Shown: positions 35,749-43,490 of the stretch, piece after piece
How positions within the stretch are numbered: position 1 is the stretch's first letter
Layout: each line of letters begins with the position of its first letter
Source: Atopobiaceae bacterium
GTDB lineage: Bacteria > Actinomycetota > Coriobacteriia > Coriobacteriales > Atopobiaceae
DNA length: 58,463 nucleotides
Reading direction: 5' to 3'
NCBI GenBank assembly: GCA_017510785.1
Contig: JAFWMH010000011.1
Coordinates: 1 to 58,463, forward strand
The notes under the pieces: generated by a model
Told to the model about the DNA's origin: nothing
Databases searched by the model: none
The model's input: the letters and a program-made list of their open reading frames with translations, nothing else
Program-made: the position numbers and the translations under genes

Positions 35749-37812
35749 CTAATTATCCTTATAAAGGTCTTCAAAATGCTTTAGGCCATTCGCAAGCTCT
35801 TCGGCAATGCCTTCGCTCCAAACCAGTGCAGAAGTCACAGCGTCACTCTCCATTGAAGCAAAACGCTCCTCTCGCACATGCTCGGCGAGCTTACTCCCTT
35901 TTCCAATCGCTATGGCATACAATAGCGCCTGCGTCAAACGCCCCCCTTCCATGGGAAGCTCGTGCAAAGCATCAGGCAGCTCATCAATCCACGAGCCAAA
36001 GGACCTTATGTGTTTACGCAGACGCTGGAACTTCGGTCCAAAAGGACTCTTTTTAAAAACGTTTGTGATAGCTCTCGTAAACATAACACCAAACAGCAAT
36101 GGTATAAGCGTGAAAAAGAGAGCAGAAGACTGCGCCTCGACGTTGTGGGTGGTGCATGAAGTCATTCCGCCAATCGCAAAGACGCTGCACAGCGTCACAA
36201 CATATGCAATCTTAAGTCCAAACAAGAGACGCAACTCTTTTTCGTGATTGACATTGTCGCGATAACCTTCTTTTAGGCAGTAGTCGTTTAAGTAGCTAGA
36301 CAGTTTTTTTGAGGCCGAACGGTATCCCCGCCATTCCTTTGCTGGCGCCATCCGATTAAAATCATCAAAGAGTACGTAACGTTGATCAACCGGCAATTCG
36401 TCGTAAACAGTCCGCTGCTTCTCTCGTTCGCTTGAAATCTTACAAAGGCCATCGGTAAAGTATTTCATCGTAATGTGTTCCAGCTCACCCGCTTCATCGC
36501 TCATGTGTTTTTTAGTTTTATACACAAGCGTGCTCGCACAAGTACCTCGATGACGGCCTTTGTGCCGTTCCACCTTAACTCCTTGCACGTCGAGAAGACC
36601 CTTTGATGCAAGGGCAGCAATTCCTGCAGCGATTCCAGCATACGTTATTGAGCCGTTCGTCATTATCCAAGACACGACAAGAGGCGAGACCTCGTCATTA
36701 AGCAGCTCAAGACTGGGGCTACTGGTACCAACTGACTTCGACACCAAGCTTTTCAAATAAAAATAAGCAGCACAGGTCAATCCACAAAGTATTATAGTAA
36801 CGACCCATGCAACAGGCGTCACGACGTTTACCAGCTGCGTCACGACGTTTACCAGCTGTCGATTACTTTCCTCTTCTATCTCCTTCTGCCTCTGATACTC
36901 CTTCGATTCGACTTCTAGGCGCTCATCATACTGTTTTACGAGTTCGTCTCTCCTTTCGATGATGGCAGACTTCTTCTCTCGTCCAACGGCTCTTACCAAA
37001 GGAAAGGCCTGTGCCGATACTATTGCACGAAGTGTGAATCTGTGGTCTTCAGGATAGACCTTGGACGGAAATTCGAACTTCAGCTTACCGAACTCCCCGT
37101 TCTTCTTGGAGCCGTCATACTCTATTGGGTGCTGGACCACGATGCATACATCATCTTTTGGCTCCTGCCACTCCACCCAAGCAGAGGGCTCGTCGTGACC
37201 ATCTCCTTCCAGCATTCCTTCAGTACCGGGAAGCCAAATCGATACGCGCGAGTCAACCAATGCCAACCAGTCATTTTGAAACAATACGCCAATCTCGGCC
37301 ACATCCGCCCAACGACGAATTGCACCGCTCAACTTGTACCTCAGGCAAAACTCAGTGCTCTCGTCGCATTTATCCAGCATCGCGTCGATTTGCACACCGG
37401 ACCCTTCGATTTTTAAGGTAAACGTGCCTTTTGCGGCTGACGTTAGGTCCTCGACCAAATCGTAACGCCGCAAGCTTCCGTCATCACGCAACTCCCCAAA
37501 CACGACGTCCTTTGCATCATCAGGACTCTGCTCCTCGGAAGGCAGCGGCAAGAACCACCTCAGTGTCGCTGGCGCCGTATCATCACCATATTTATGCCAT
37601 ACGCGACTACATTGAACCTCGATTACGCCGTCCGCTCCCACATCCAACGTAATATCCTCATCCCAAGATGCGGCACGTGCAACTCTGGGCAGCAATACGA
37701 GACTGGCCACCAGCAACACGCATGAAATGAGCAGCATAAGGCAAGACAACGACCGATTTCTTACACGCGCATCACGTCGATTTGCGAACAATCTCAACAT
37801 TAACCCTTGCAT
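35749..37812 (-). CDS. DUF2207-family membrane protein
   Basis: A 687-residue protein from the ATG at 37812 (GGGGAG upstream). It has a signal peptide (residues about 20-50), a large extracellular beta-rich domain (DUF2207-like, about 50-290), a charged coiled stretch (about 275-315) and membrane helices near 335, 535 and 565. The long intracellular or membrane-proximal C-terminal region is Gly/Leu-rich then charged. The family is widespread in Gram-positives with no settled function. A 21-bp exact tandem duplication adds seven residues (Q-L-V-N-V-V-T repeated) just before the first post-domain helix. Confidence 0.8.
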   Translation of the reverse strand: MQGLMLRLFANRRDARVRNRSLSCLMLLISCVLLVASLVLLPRVARAASWDEDITLDVGADGVIEVQCSRVWHKYGDDTAPATLRWFLPLPSEEQSPDDAKDVVFGELRDDGSLRRYDLVEDLTSAAKGTFTLKIEGSGVQIDAMLDKCDESTEFCLRYKLSGAIRRWADVAEIGVLFQNDWLALVDSRVSIWLPGTEGMLEGDGHDEPSAWVEWQEPKDDVCIVVQHPIEYDGSKKNGEFGKLKFEFPSKVYPEDHRFTLRAIVSAQAFPLVRAVGREKKSAIIERRDELVKQYDERLEVESKEYQRQKEIEEESNRQLVNVVTQLVNVVTPVAWVVTIILCGLTCAAYFYLKSLVSKSVGTSSPSLELLNDEVSPLVVSWIMTNGSITYAGIAAGIAALASKGLLDVQGVKVERHKGRHRGTCASTLVYKTKKHMSDEAGELEHITMKYFTDGLCKISSEREKQRTVYDELPVDQRYVLFDDFNRMAPAKEWRGYRSASKKLSSYLNDYCLKEGYRDNVNHEKELRLLFGLKIAYVVTLCSVFAIGGMTSCTTHNVEAQSSALFFTLIPLLFGVMFTRAITNVFKKSPFGPKFQRLRKHIRSFGSWIDELPDALHELPMEGGRLTQALLYAIAIGKGSKLAEHVREERFASMESDAVTSALVWSEGIAEELANGLKHFEDLYKDN
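36816..36857. repeat. Exact 21-bp in-frame tandem duplication
   Basis: A 21-bp unit starting GCGTCACGACG occurs twice in succession inside the DUF2207 gene, duplicating seven residues without breaking the frame. Confidence 0.85.
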
Positions 37813-38101
37813 CGTCTCTCCCCAACCGCTACAGCCACTCATTTGCCAACTCTACAGGCGTATCGAAATATAGAGTACAGCTCCGGAACCTAGGCGAACA
37901 CGTAAAGCCAATGTAATCCGTCAACGTACCCTCCCAAAGTCGAGCGGACGCCTTCACAACCCCTTTTCAAGCGTGGGCTGAGGAACTGTCACTACGCATG
38001 GCGGCCAACGTCCTTTGTCGATGCGTCCATGGAGAAAAGCTGGCCCGTTAGTCAGGTAGTCATGCATCGCTATGCGCGTGGATGCGGTCGCATATGAATT
38101 G

Positions 38102-39028
38102 CTACAGCGTTCCTTCGATTAAGTAATTGCAGGATGGATGCACTGCACGCAGTCGAGAGACGCAGTCTTCAAATCGGTGTGGGTGTGTTTTGCAACACTG
38201 TTCGCAATTCGGCACGGTGCCTTCAGCACCTGAATTGCTACATGTGTGGTCGTAGTCCACATGGTGGACTACCGCATGACCGCCGAGGGGATTACCGCAT
38301 ATCGCGCATACGCCCTGCTGGCGGTCAATCAGTGCTCCTTTTACATACTCGCTTGCACATATTCGCCTGGAGAACAAAAGCCACTCCTTGCTGCGATGGT
38401 ATTTTGCTCCCATAGTCGCAAACGTGTTGATGGATGAGGGTAGAATCTCCTCATCATCCAACAGGCGCCTCCTCACAAGTATGCGGTCGGCACGAACCAC
38501 CTCCCAATCCCCCAGAAGCACTACAGCCGCGGTCGTGGCCTCAAATGACGCGCTATCACCGCCAAGCTCGTCGTAAATCCAGATGTCGACGCATTCCCGC
38601 AAAAGGCCCGTAACGTCATCTGAATCGACGAGCTTATTGGGACTGAAGTATTCGCCGTCAGCATCGATAGGAAAAAGCTGCTGCCACTCAGAAGCGTATT
38701 GCGCTTCACGAAGCACCCAAGCTCTACATTTCCTAGAGCGCTCTGGCGAAAAAGTGCCCATATGAACGATTCCAGAACGTCCGCCCTCACTGACAAATAT
38801 TGCCCTCTTCAAAAGATCTGCATCGGCGGCGCTCGTCCCAACGATCATATCCAGATGATTGAGCACATGCTGCCTGGATCTGAACTTGTCACCTTCAATA
38901 GCGTACTGCCTTATTTCGGGAAGAGACACCGACTCACCTCCAGCAAATCGTTGGACGTGCGCAGAATGCACTCTCGGTGTTGGGCACGCATACCGAAACC
39001 GAATCGGACGATTGGAAAATACTGCCAC
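38102..39028 (-). CDS. HNH-family nuclease-like protein
   Basis: About 308 residues if translation starts at the GTG at 39028. The C-terminal 90 residues have an HNH-type zinc-bound layout: C-A-I-C, then H-H-V-D-Y-D-H, then C-E-Q-C-C and H-P-S-C-N. The rest is not recognised. The start is uncertain. A coupled ATG (ATGA overlap with the small upstream frame at 39045-39048) opens a different frame that closes near 38910, so either the GTG is used or there is a frameshift. With the 43- and 116-residue genes it forms a tight three-gene cluster, possibly a small defence or mobile cassette (inference). Confidence 0.65.
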   Translation of the reverse strand: MAVFSNRPIRFRYACPTPRVHSAHVQRFAGGESVSLPEIRQYAIEGDKFRSRQHVLNHLDMIVGTSAADADLLKRAIFVSEGGRSGIVHMGTFSPERSRKCRAWVLREAQYASEWQQLFPIDADGEYFSPNKLVDSDDVTGLLRECVDIWIYDELGGDSASFEATTAAVVLLGDWEVVRADRILVRRRLLDDEEILPSSINTFATMGAKYHRSKEWLLFSRRICASEYVKGALIDRQQGVCAICGNPLGGHAVVHHVDYDHTCSNSGAEGTVPNCEQCCKTHPHRFEDCVSRLRAVHPSCNYLIEGTL

Positions 39029-39044
39029 ACAGCAACATCGTACT

Positions 39045-39176
39045 TCATTCGTTACTTTTCGCCATCAGCGGGGTAGTCGTCTGCCTCCATAGGTCGCGGT
39101 TGCAATTGACATTTCCCTGGGCCTGCATCGCAAAATCCAGATGGTCAGCTATCCGTTTGATTCTCTCTTCCGTCAT
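39045..39176 (-). CDS. Small 43-residue protein overlapping its neighbours
   Basis: ATG at 39176, stop at 39045-39047. It overlaps the end of the 116-residue gene by 32 nt, and its stop overlaps an ATG at 39048. The product starts M-T-E-E-R-I-K-R-I-A-D-H-L and is helical at the start. Unrecognised. Supported only by tight overlap on both sides and plausible composition. Confidence 0.4.
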   Translation of the reverse strand: MTEERIKRIADHLDFAMQAQGNVNCNRDLWRQTTTPLMAKSNE

Positions 39177-39495
39177 GCGCTATGCGCACCTCCTTAACCC
39201 CACGCAAGAATTCTTGCGAATCCATGTAAAGATTATCCAAAATATACGTTAGGTCGATGTAATCCTCAAAGACCCCCTTGAGCTCGCCCCTACACTCAGC
39301 GACGAGGTAGCCGTCGTCCCACTCCTTTACAGCTAAATACTCAATCAGGTCTTTTCCATGCAGAAAGGTTATTGTTCTCCCGTTGTATTCGAAAGTCGTG
39401 TACCGCCCTCTGTCGCTCAGGATTGCATAGCTGTAAGGACCATCGACAACGTGATGTTGGGAATCCAGCGCGCCTTTTGATTGCGCAGCACTCAT
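39145..39495 (-). CDS. Hypothetical protein, 116 residues
   Basis: ATG at 39495, with an AGAGAAGAG stretch upstream. Acidic and aromatic-rich, with the segments Y-A-I-L-S-D-R-G-R-Y-T-T-F-E-Y and D-Y-I-D-L-T-Y-I-L-D-N. No family recognised. It is the first gene of the HNH cluster. Longer starts exist further upstream but overlap a TTGCACA-family repeat and look non-coding. Confidence 0.6.
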   Translation of the reverse strand: MSAAQSKGALDSQHHVVDGPYSYAILSDRGRYTTFEYNGRTITFLHGKDLIEYLAVKEWDDGYLVAECRGELKGVFEDYIDLTYILDNLYMDSQEFLRGVKEVRIAHDGRENQTDS

Positions 39496-39606
39496 GGAGG
39501 TCACTCTTCTCTCTGTTCGCATTCTTGCGCGCGAGCAAACATATGCCCTATGTTCGCAGCTGCTTCCTACATCATACATGCCCGAGACGCGGGGACGAAC
39601 CGAACT

Positions 39607-39645
39607 TTTCAGTTGCACAAGTCGCCTTTTCGACAGGATTTTGTC
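39607..39645. repeat. TTGCACA-family repeat, single diverged copy
   Basis: CAGTTGCACAAGTCG followed by CTTTTCGACAGGATTTTG, related to the clusters at 2836, 23401 and 57271. Confidence 0.65.
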
Positions 39646-39906
39646 TCCCGTGCCCCCGCGGAGCACTTTCCGGGCCGGAATTTATCGGAACAATCGCCCC
39701 ATCCGCGCGGAAACCCGCAACTTGGAGGGCCACACGTTCCGTCGTGGCAAACAATCCCTCATCCACGCAGAAACCCGAGCGCATCGTGCGCCTCGTAATC
39801 GGTGTTTGCCCTCATGGCGACGGCGATATTGAAGGTCGGGCTCGCGACCCGAGCGCATCGCGCACGTCTTAACTAGCGCCAGTCCCTCATTGGTTGCGGA
39901 CGAGAT

Positions 39907-39918
39907 ACGTAGTATCAT
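39907..39918 (+). promoter_or_regulatory. Shared promoter-like box upstream of precursor C
   Basis: ACGTAGTATCAT lies 57 nt before the start of precursor C. The nearly identical TCGTAGTATCAT lies 49 nt before precursor D. TAGTAT fits a -10 element. No good -35 was seen, so activator-dependent initiation is possible. Confidence 0.5.
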
Positions 39919-39975
39919 AAAACCTTACAATAACGCACTCAAAGCGACACGGTAAACGGAACCAAAGGAGGAACC

Positions 39976-40446
39976 ATGCACAAGTCCGACGAAATGAAGC
40001 GGTTCGAGGCAGACCTGGCGGCAAGCGAGGAGCTGTGCGCACGTCTCGAAGAGGAGTGTCGTCAACTTGCCAAGACGGGCAATTACGACAACGACACAGA
40101 GGTTTCCGTAGCGGCGGCAAGCGCGCTCGGTTACAACATTAGCGCCGCAGATTTCGAGCGCACGCGGGCGGCAATGGAAACGCTGGACGACGAGATTCTG
40201 GAGCAAGTCGCGGGCGGCGAAGATCTGGGCGACCCCGGCGACGTCATCGAGGACGCATTCTCGTGCGGCAAGGATTACATGTGCTCCCTCGTCTACCATC
40301 AGCGCGACTTCGAGGACGAGTACGGTCATAACGGCTTCTGCGTCGCCGTGTGGCATTGCAGCAGCGCCCTCCTCCACACCCAGTCGAATTCGAAAGATCG
40401 TTTTTGCTGGGAGAACTACGGCTGCTACATGTCTGTAGAGGGCTAA
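39976..40446 (+). CDS. Nif11-leader RiPP precursor with three C-x5-C loops (precursor C)
   Basis: A 156-residue protein; the ATG follows AAAGGAGG. The leader (1-81) carries M-K-R-F-E-A-D-L, A-L-G-Y and ends L-E-Q-V-A-G-G. The core has six Cys in exactly three loops: C-G-K-D-Y-M-C, C-V-A-V-W-H-C and C-W-E-N-Y-G-C, separated by F-E-D-E and L-L-H-T segments. It resembles precursor D closely and B and A more distantly. It stands alone with its own promoter and terminator, about 29 kb from the maturase and exporter genes, so it would have to be processed in trans. Confidence 0.92.
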   Translation: MHKSDEMKRFEADLAASEELCARLEEECRQLAKTGNYDNDTEVSVAAASALGYNISAADFERTRAAMETLDDEILEQVAGGEDLGDPGDVIEDAFSCGKDYMCSLVYHQRDFEDEYGHNGFCVAVWHCSSALLHTQSNSKDRFCWENYGCYMSVEG

Positions 40447-40541
40447 GGGGCCGTTGGCGCGCTCATAATGAACAGCGTGCTCGCAGCATGCAACGAATGA
40501 GAGAGCGTCTGTTGGTGGACATCAAATCATAAAACACCGAG

Positions 40542-40583
40542 CAACACGCTCACGCTGTGGAAATTTACAGCGTGAGCGTGTTG
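40542..40583 (+). terminator. Terminator of precursor C
   Basis: Perfect 17-bp stem CAACACGCTCACGCTGT with its complement and an 8-nt loop, about 95 nt after the stop codon. The T-tail is short and interrupted. Confidence 0.75.
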
Positions 40584-40895
40584 TTGCGCTTATATTATCG
40601 CAAGGAACGAGGGCCACTCGGAAAACGCGTCGACGGTGAATCCCCGAATGGCCCTCGGATGAATCGGCCATTCCTTATGGGCAAATCATTACGGGCGAAT
40701 TGTCAAGCGGACCGCCCGCCACATTACGTCCATACTATAATCATGCAAGCGTCACCGAAGGAGAGAGAATGACGGCGCCGCTGCTTTCGCTCTTCTTGCG
40801 GATTCGCATAACGATGTACTACGACGACCACAATCCGCTCACTTTTATGCGGAATACACGTGAACATAAGGACGGCACGACAGAGGGACGCCCAG
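40584..40895. other. Spacer between precursor genes
   Basis: No gene, RNA or repeat recognised between the precursor C terminator and the CCCTACAAA element. Confidence 0.45.
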
Positions 40896-41023
40896 CCCTA
40901 CAAAGCTCGCGAAAGTGGCGAAAACGGGGGCCTCGGCGAGGTTTGTCGGATTGTTCGCGTCCCGAATCCGACAAAGCTCACGGAAGCGCCGGAAAAGGGG
41001 CCCTCCGACGAGGTTTGTAGGGC
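40896..41023. repeat. CCCTACAAA palindromic element, complete copy
   Basis: About 128 bp running from CCCTACAAAGCTCGCG to CGAGGTTTGTAGGG. Two inner hairpins meet at a TCGGATT...AATCCGA junction. Other copies are at 57025-57106, 58016-58141 and 58180-58305. Confidence 0.8.
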
Positions 41024-41277
41024 TCGGAAGCGGCCCTCGGCCACGCCGAAGGGCGCTCAGACCGCCTAAGCCGCACTTTCATGCGAAGTACGCTGGGCAC
41101 AAGGCCCAAATAGACACGCCCGCATGGCCACGCTATGAGGGGATCGCTCCCCAGCCATCAGCTCAAATCGGTCCCGTCATGGACCGAGCCGCATCGTGCC
41201 AGCAAACCCTGCTGGGCGCGCCAGCAAACCCGTCCGCTCGTACACGCTACCTTAACGCGCGAGCGCGACGACAGACT

Positions 41278-41289
41278 TCGTAGTATCAT
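41278..41289 (+). promoter_or_regulatory. Shared promoter-like box upstream of precursor D
   Basis: TCGTAGTATCAT, matching 11 of 12 bases of the box upstream of precursor C, at a similar distance (49 versus 57 nt) from the start codon. Confidence 0.5.
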
Positions 41290-41338
41290 TTATCCCAATT
41301 GAGGGCAATTTGCATCAACGCCGAAAGGAAGGGAAACC

Positions 41339-41788
41339 ATGCAGAAGTCAGACGAGGTCAAGAGGTTCGAAGCAGACATCAACGCAAACAAGGAGCTGCG
41401 CGTGCGTTTTACCGACGAGTGCAAGCGGCTTGCCGAGTCGGGCGATTATACAAACGACGCAGAAGTCTCCTGCGCAGCAGCGGTCGCGCTGGGATACGGC
41501 CTGACCCAGGCAGATTTCGAGCGCCAGAGCGCCTCAATGGAGCAGATCGACGACGATGCCTTGGACGACGTGGCCGGTGGAAGCAATTCCTTCAGCGACC
41601 TGTTCTCATGTGTAAAGGACTACGAATGCTTCACGCTGTACGAAACAGATGATTTCGAGGACGAAAATGATCACAACGGCTGGTGCGTTACCGCATGGCA
41701 CTGCGGCACCGCGATGCTGCACACCGAGTCGGCCAGCAAGAATCAGTTCTGCTGGAAGAACTACCACTGCACGTTTATCAACAAGTAA
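41339..41788 (+). CDS. Nif11-leader RiPP precursor with three C-x5-C loops (precursor D)
   Basis: A 149-residue protein; the ATG follows GGAAGGG. The leader (1-81) has V-K-R-F-E-A-D-I, A-L-G-Y and ends L-D-D-V-A-G-G. The core has six Cys in the loops C-V-K-D-Y-E-C, C-V-T-A-W-H-C and C-W-K-N-Y-H-C. Between cores C and D the loop frames and the D-F-E-D-E, H-N-G and L-H-T positions are conserved, while residues inside the loops vary. That looks like duplication followed by diversification. Monocistronic; a bidirectional hairpin follows. Confidence 0.92.
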   Translation: MQKSDEVKRFEADINANKELRVRFTDECKRLAESGDYTNDAEVSCAAAVALGYGLTQADFERQSASMEQIDDDALDDVAGGSNSFSDLFSCVKDYECFTLYETDDFEDENDHNGWCVTAWHCGTAMLHTESASKNQFCWKNYHCTFINK

Positions 41789-41869
41789 GAATTGGCCTCG
41801 AAGAGTTCGCGGGCCTTTCCGGACGAATGCACTCGCACGAAAAGCTGTCACCGCGCCCGTCAAAATCAC

Positions 41870-41905
41870 GAGGCGGACGAAGGAAACTGTCCTTTCGCCC
41901 GCCTC
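41870..41905. terminator. Bidirectional terminator between precursor D and a surface protein gene
   Basis: GAGGCGG-CGAAGGA paired with TCCTTTCG-CCGCCTC, lying between two convergent genes that end at 41788 and 41939. Confidence 0.7.
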
Positions 41906-41938
41906 AAACGACGCACACTATAGGTGAACTCAAACTGC

Positions 41939-43186
41939 TTACTTGCGACGACGCAGCACCTTTGCAGAGCCAAACGCCACGAGAGCACCAAAGCCAGCCG
42001 TCAGCGCACCAACAAATGAAGTCGCGTCCGAGGTTGCCGGGACGGCTTCGGTAATGGCTTTGGAGGTTGCCGGGACGGCTTCGGAAGCCGTAGCCGACAC
42101 GTAGGAACCGCCCGTCGCCGGAGTGGCCATTGTCGTGCCGGATTCATAGCCCGCGTACGAAGCCGTCCTGGCTTGGTCCGTTGCGCCACTTGCATTTGGC
42201 AGGCCGCCCCCCGGCTCAACCCCCGAAGGCGGAAAATAAACGAACTTGCCGATGTTCCGTGTACCGTAGTATTTCGCGTTCTTCTCGGTGACTCGTACGT
42301 AATTTCCGCGAGGGTAGTCTCCACCACTATACTTGTAGTAGTAGCCCTCGTCTTGGTCAATCTCGGTGAGAACGTCTATGACCTCATCGTACTCGTAGAC
42401 TATGCAGGTTGGAGTGCCGGTTATTCCCCACTGTTTTATCACATAGTGATCAGTCGTAACCATGCCGAGGTCCGCCATGTTCTCGGGAACGCGAAGACTA
42501 CCATCCTCGAAGACTCTTACAGCACGGACCATCACCATTTCGGCATTGCCGTCGTTGTCATAGTCGAACGGCTTATGATAAAAGCGAATACCATCTTCTT
42601 CTTTGTACTCAAGCTTGCTGAGCTCCTCCATAGTCTTCGCATCAATTTCTCTCCACGACACTTCGTCCTTATCGATTTGGTTACCGTCCCTGTCCTGGTA
42701 CTCCACAAACTGCGCCCCGAGACCTGCGCCGGAGGAGTCGTCATCGGTGGCAGCGGCACTCATAGCAGTTGCGGCTGGCGTGGCAGCCTCGCTCTGCTTC
42801 GCCTCATCATCGTCCTCGGCGAGAGACTTCTCTTCAGCGCTAGCGGTCGCCTTTTCGTCATCCGTTTTCTCATCAGTGCCATCTTCGGAATCATCGGAAG
42901 CAGTATCGACAGCCCCATCATTGGTATCGGTCTCGCCGTCAGCCTGCTCGCCAGCAGTCCCACCATTGGCCGATGGCTCGCTGGCTACATCCTCGCCAAC
43001 CGCATTCTCGGAAACGGAATCCGTTCCCTGCGGCTCCGCAGTCACTTCCTGCTCCTGCGCCACGGCCTCTGCCGCAGGCTGGTTTTGGTCGACCGACTCC
43101 TCGGCGAGAACAGTCCCCAGCGGCGCAATCGAGAGCGCAAGGGAGGTCGCGACAACAAGGGCTTTCCTAGACTTACCGTTAGGCAT
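41939..43186 (-). CDS. Cell-surface protein with P-A-T-S-D sorting-like tail (paralogue 1)
   Basis: A 415-residue protein from the ATG at 43186 (GGAAAGG upstream). Signal peptide 1-29 ends T-V-L-A. Residues 30-150 are acidic, Glu/Asp/Thr-rich stalk. A globular domain covers about 155-330 (W-R-E-I-D then T-M-E-E-L; H-Y-V-I-K-Q-W). The tail has A-T-P-A-T-G-G-S-Y-V, two V-P-A-T-S elements, a hydrophobic helix and R-R-R-K, the layout of a sortase signal but with V-P-A-T-S-D instead of LPXTG. Paralogous to the gene at 45324-46669. Confidence 0.85.
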   Translation of the reverse strand: MPNGKSRKALVVATSLALSIAPLGTVLAEESVDQNQPAAEAVAQEQEVTAEPQGTDSVSENAVGEDVASEPSANGGTAGEQADGETDTNDGAVDTASDDSEDGTDEKTDDEKATASAEEKSLAEDDDEAKQSEAATPAATAMSAAATDDDSSGAGLGAQFVEYQDRDGNQIDKDEVSWREIDAKTMEELSKLEYKEEDGIRFYHKPFDYDNDGNAEMVMVRAVRVFEDGSLRVPENMADLGMVTTDHYVIKQWGITGTPTCIVYEYDEVIDVLTEIDQDEGYYYKYSGGDYPRGNYVRVTEKNAKYYGTRNIGKFVYFPPSGVEPGGGLPNASGATDQARTASYAGYESGTTMATPATGGSYVSATASEAVPATSKAITEAVPATSDATSFVGALTAGFGALVAFGSAKVLRRRK

Positions 43187-43239
43187 CACATTCACCTTTC
43201 CATTCGCAAAAAGTGTTACCGCTTTCAGCGGCATGAAGC

Positions 43240-43285
43240 ATTATACGTCAGTAACCGTCTTAAATAAACCCGAAAATTGCGTAAC
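43240..43285 (-). promoter_or_regulatory. Promoter and shared upstream box of surface protein paralogue 1
   Basis: Perfect TATAAT at 43240-43245 (minus strand) with a weak -35. GTTACGCAATT at 43275-43285 lies 29 nt upstream of the -10. The same 11-mer occurs 28 nt upstream of the TATAAT of paralogue 2. Confidence 0.65.
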
Positions 43286-43286
43286 G

Positions 43287-43490
43287 AAATACGCTGCAAA
43301 CAAAAACAGGCCGAGTCGAAGTGCCTCGTAACCGTCTCACACATCCAAGCAATGAGCCGGAAACGGAAGTATCGTTTCATCCGCCAGCCGTGACTCGCCA
43401 ATGGTTTGACCCTTCAGCCGCACAGAACGCCAACGATTCCAGCTCCGCTTCGGACGTGACTTCGGCGTAACTCGCCCCACGACCTTCGTC
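43287..43490. other. Spacer
   Basis: No gene, terminator or repeat recognised between the surface protein promoter and the 3' end of the peptide-binding protein gene. Confidence 0.4.
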
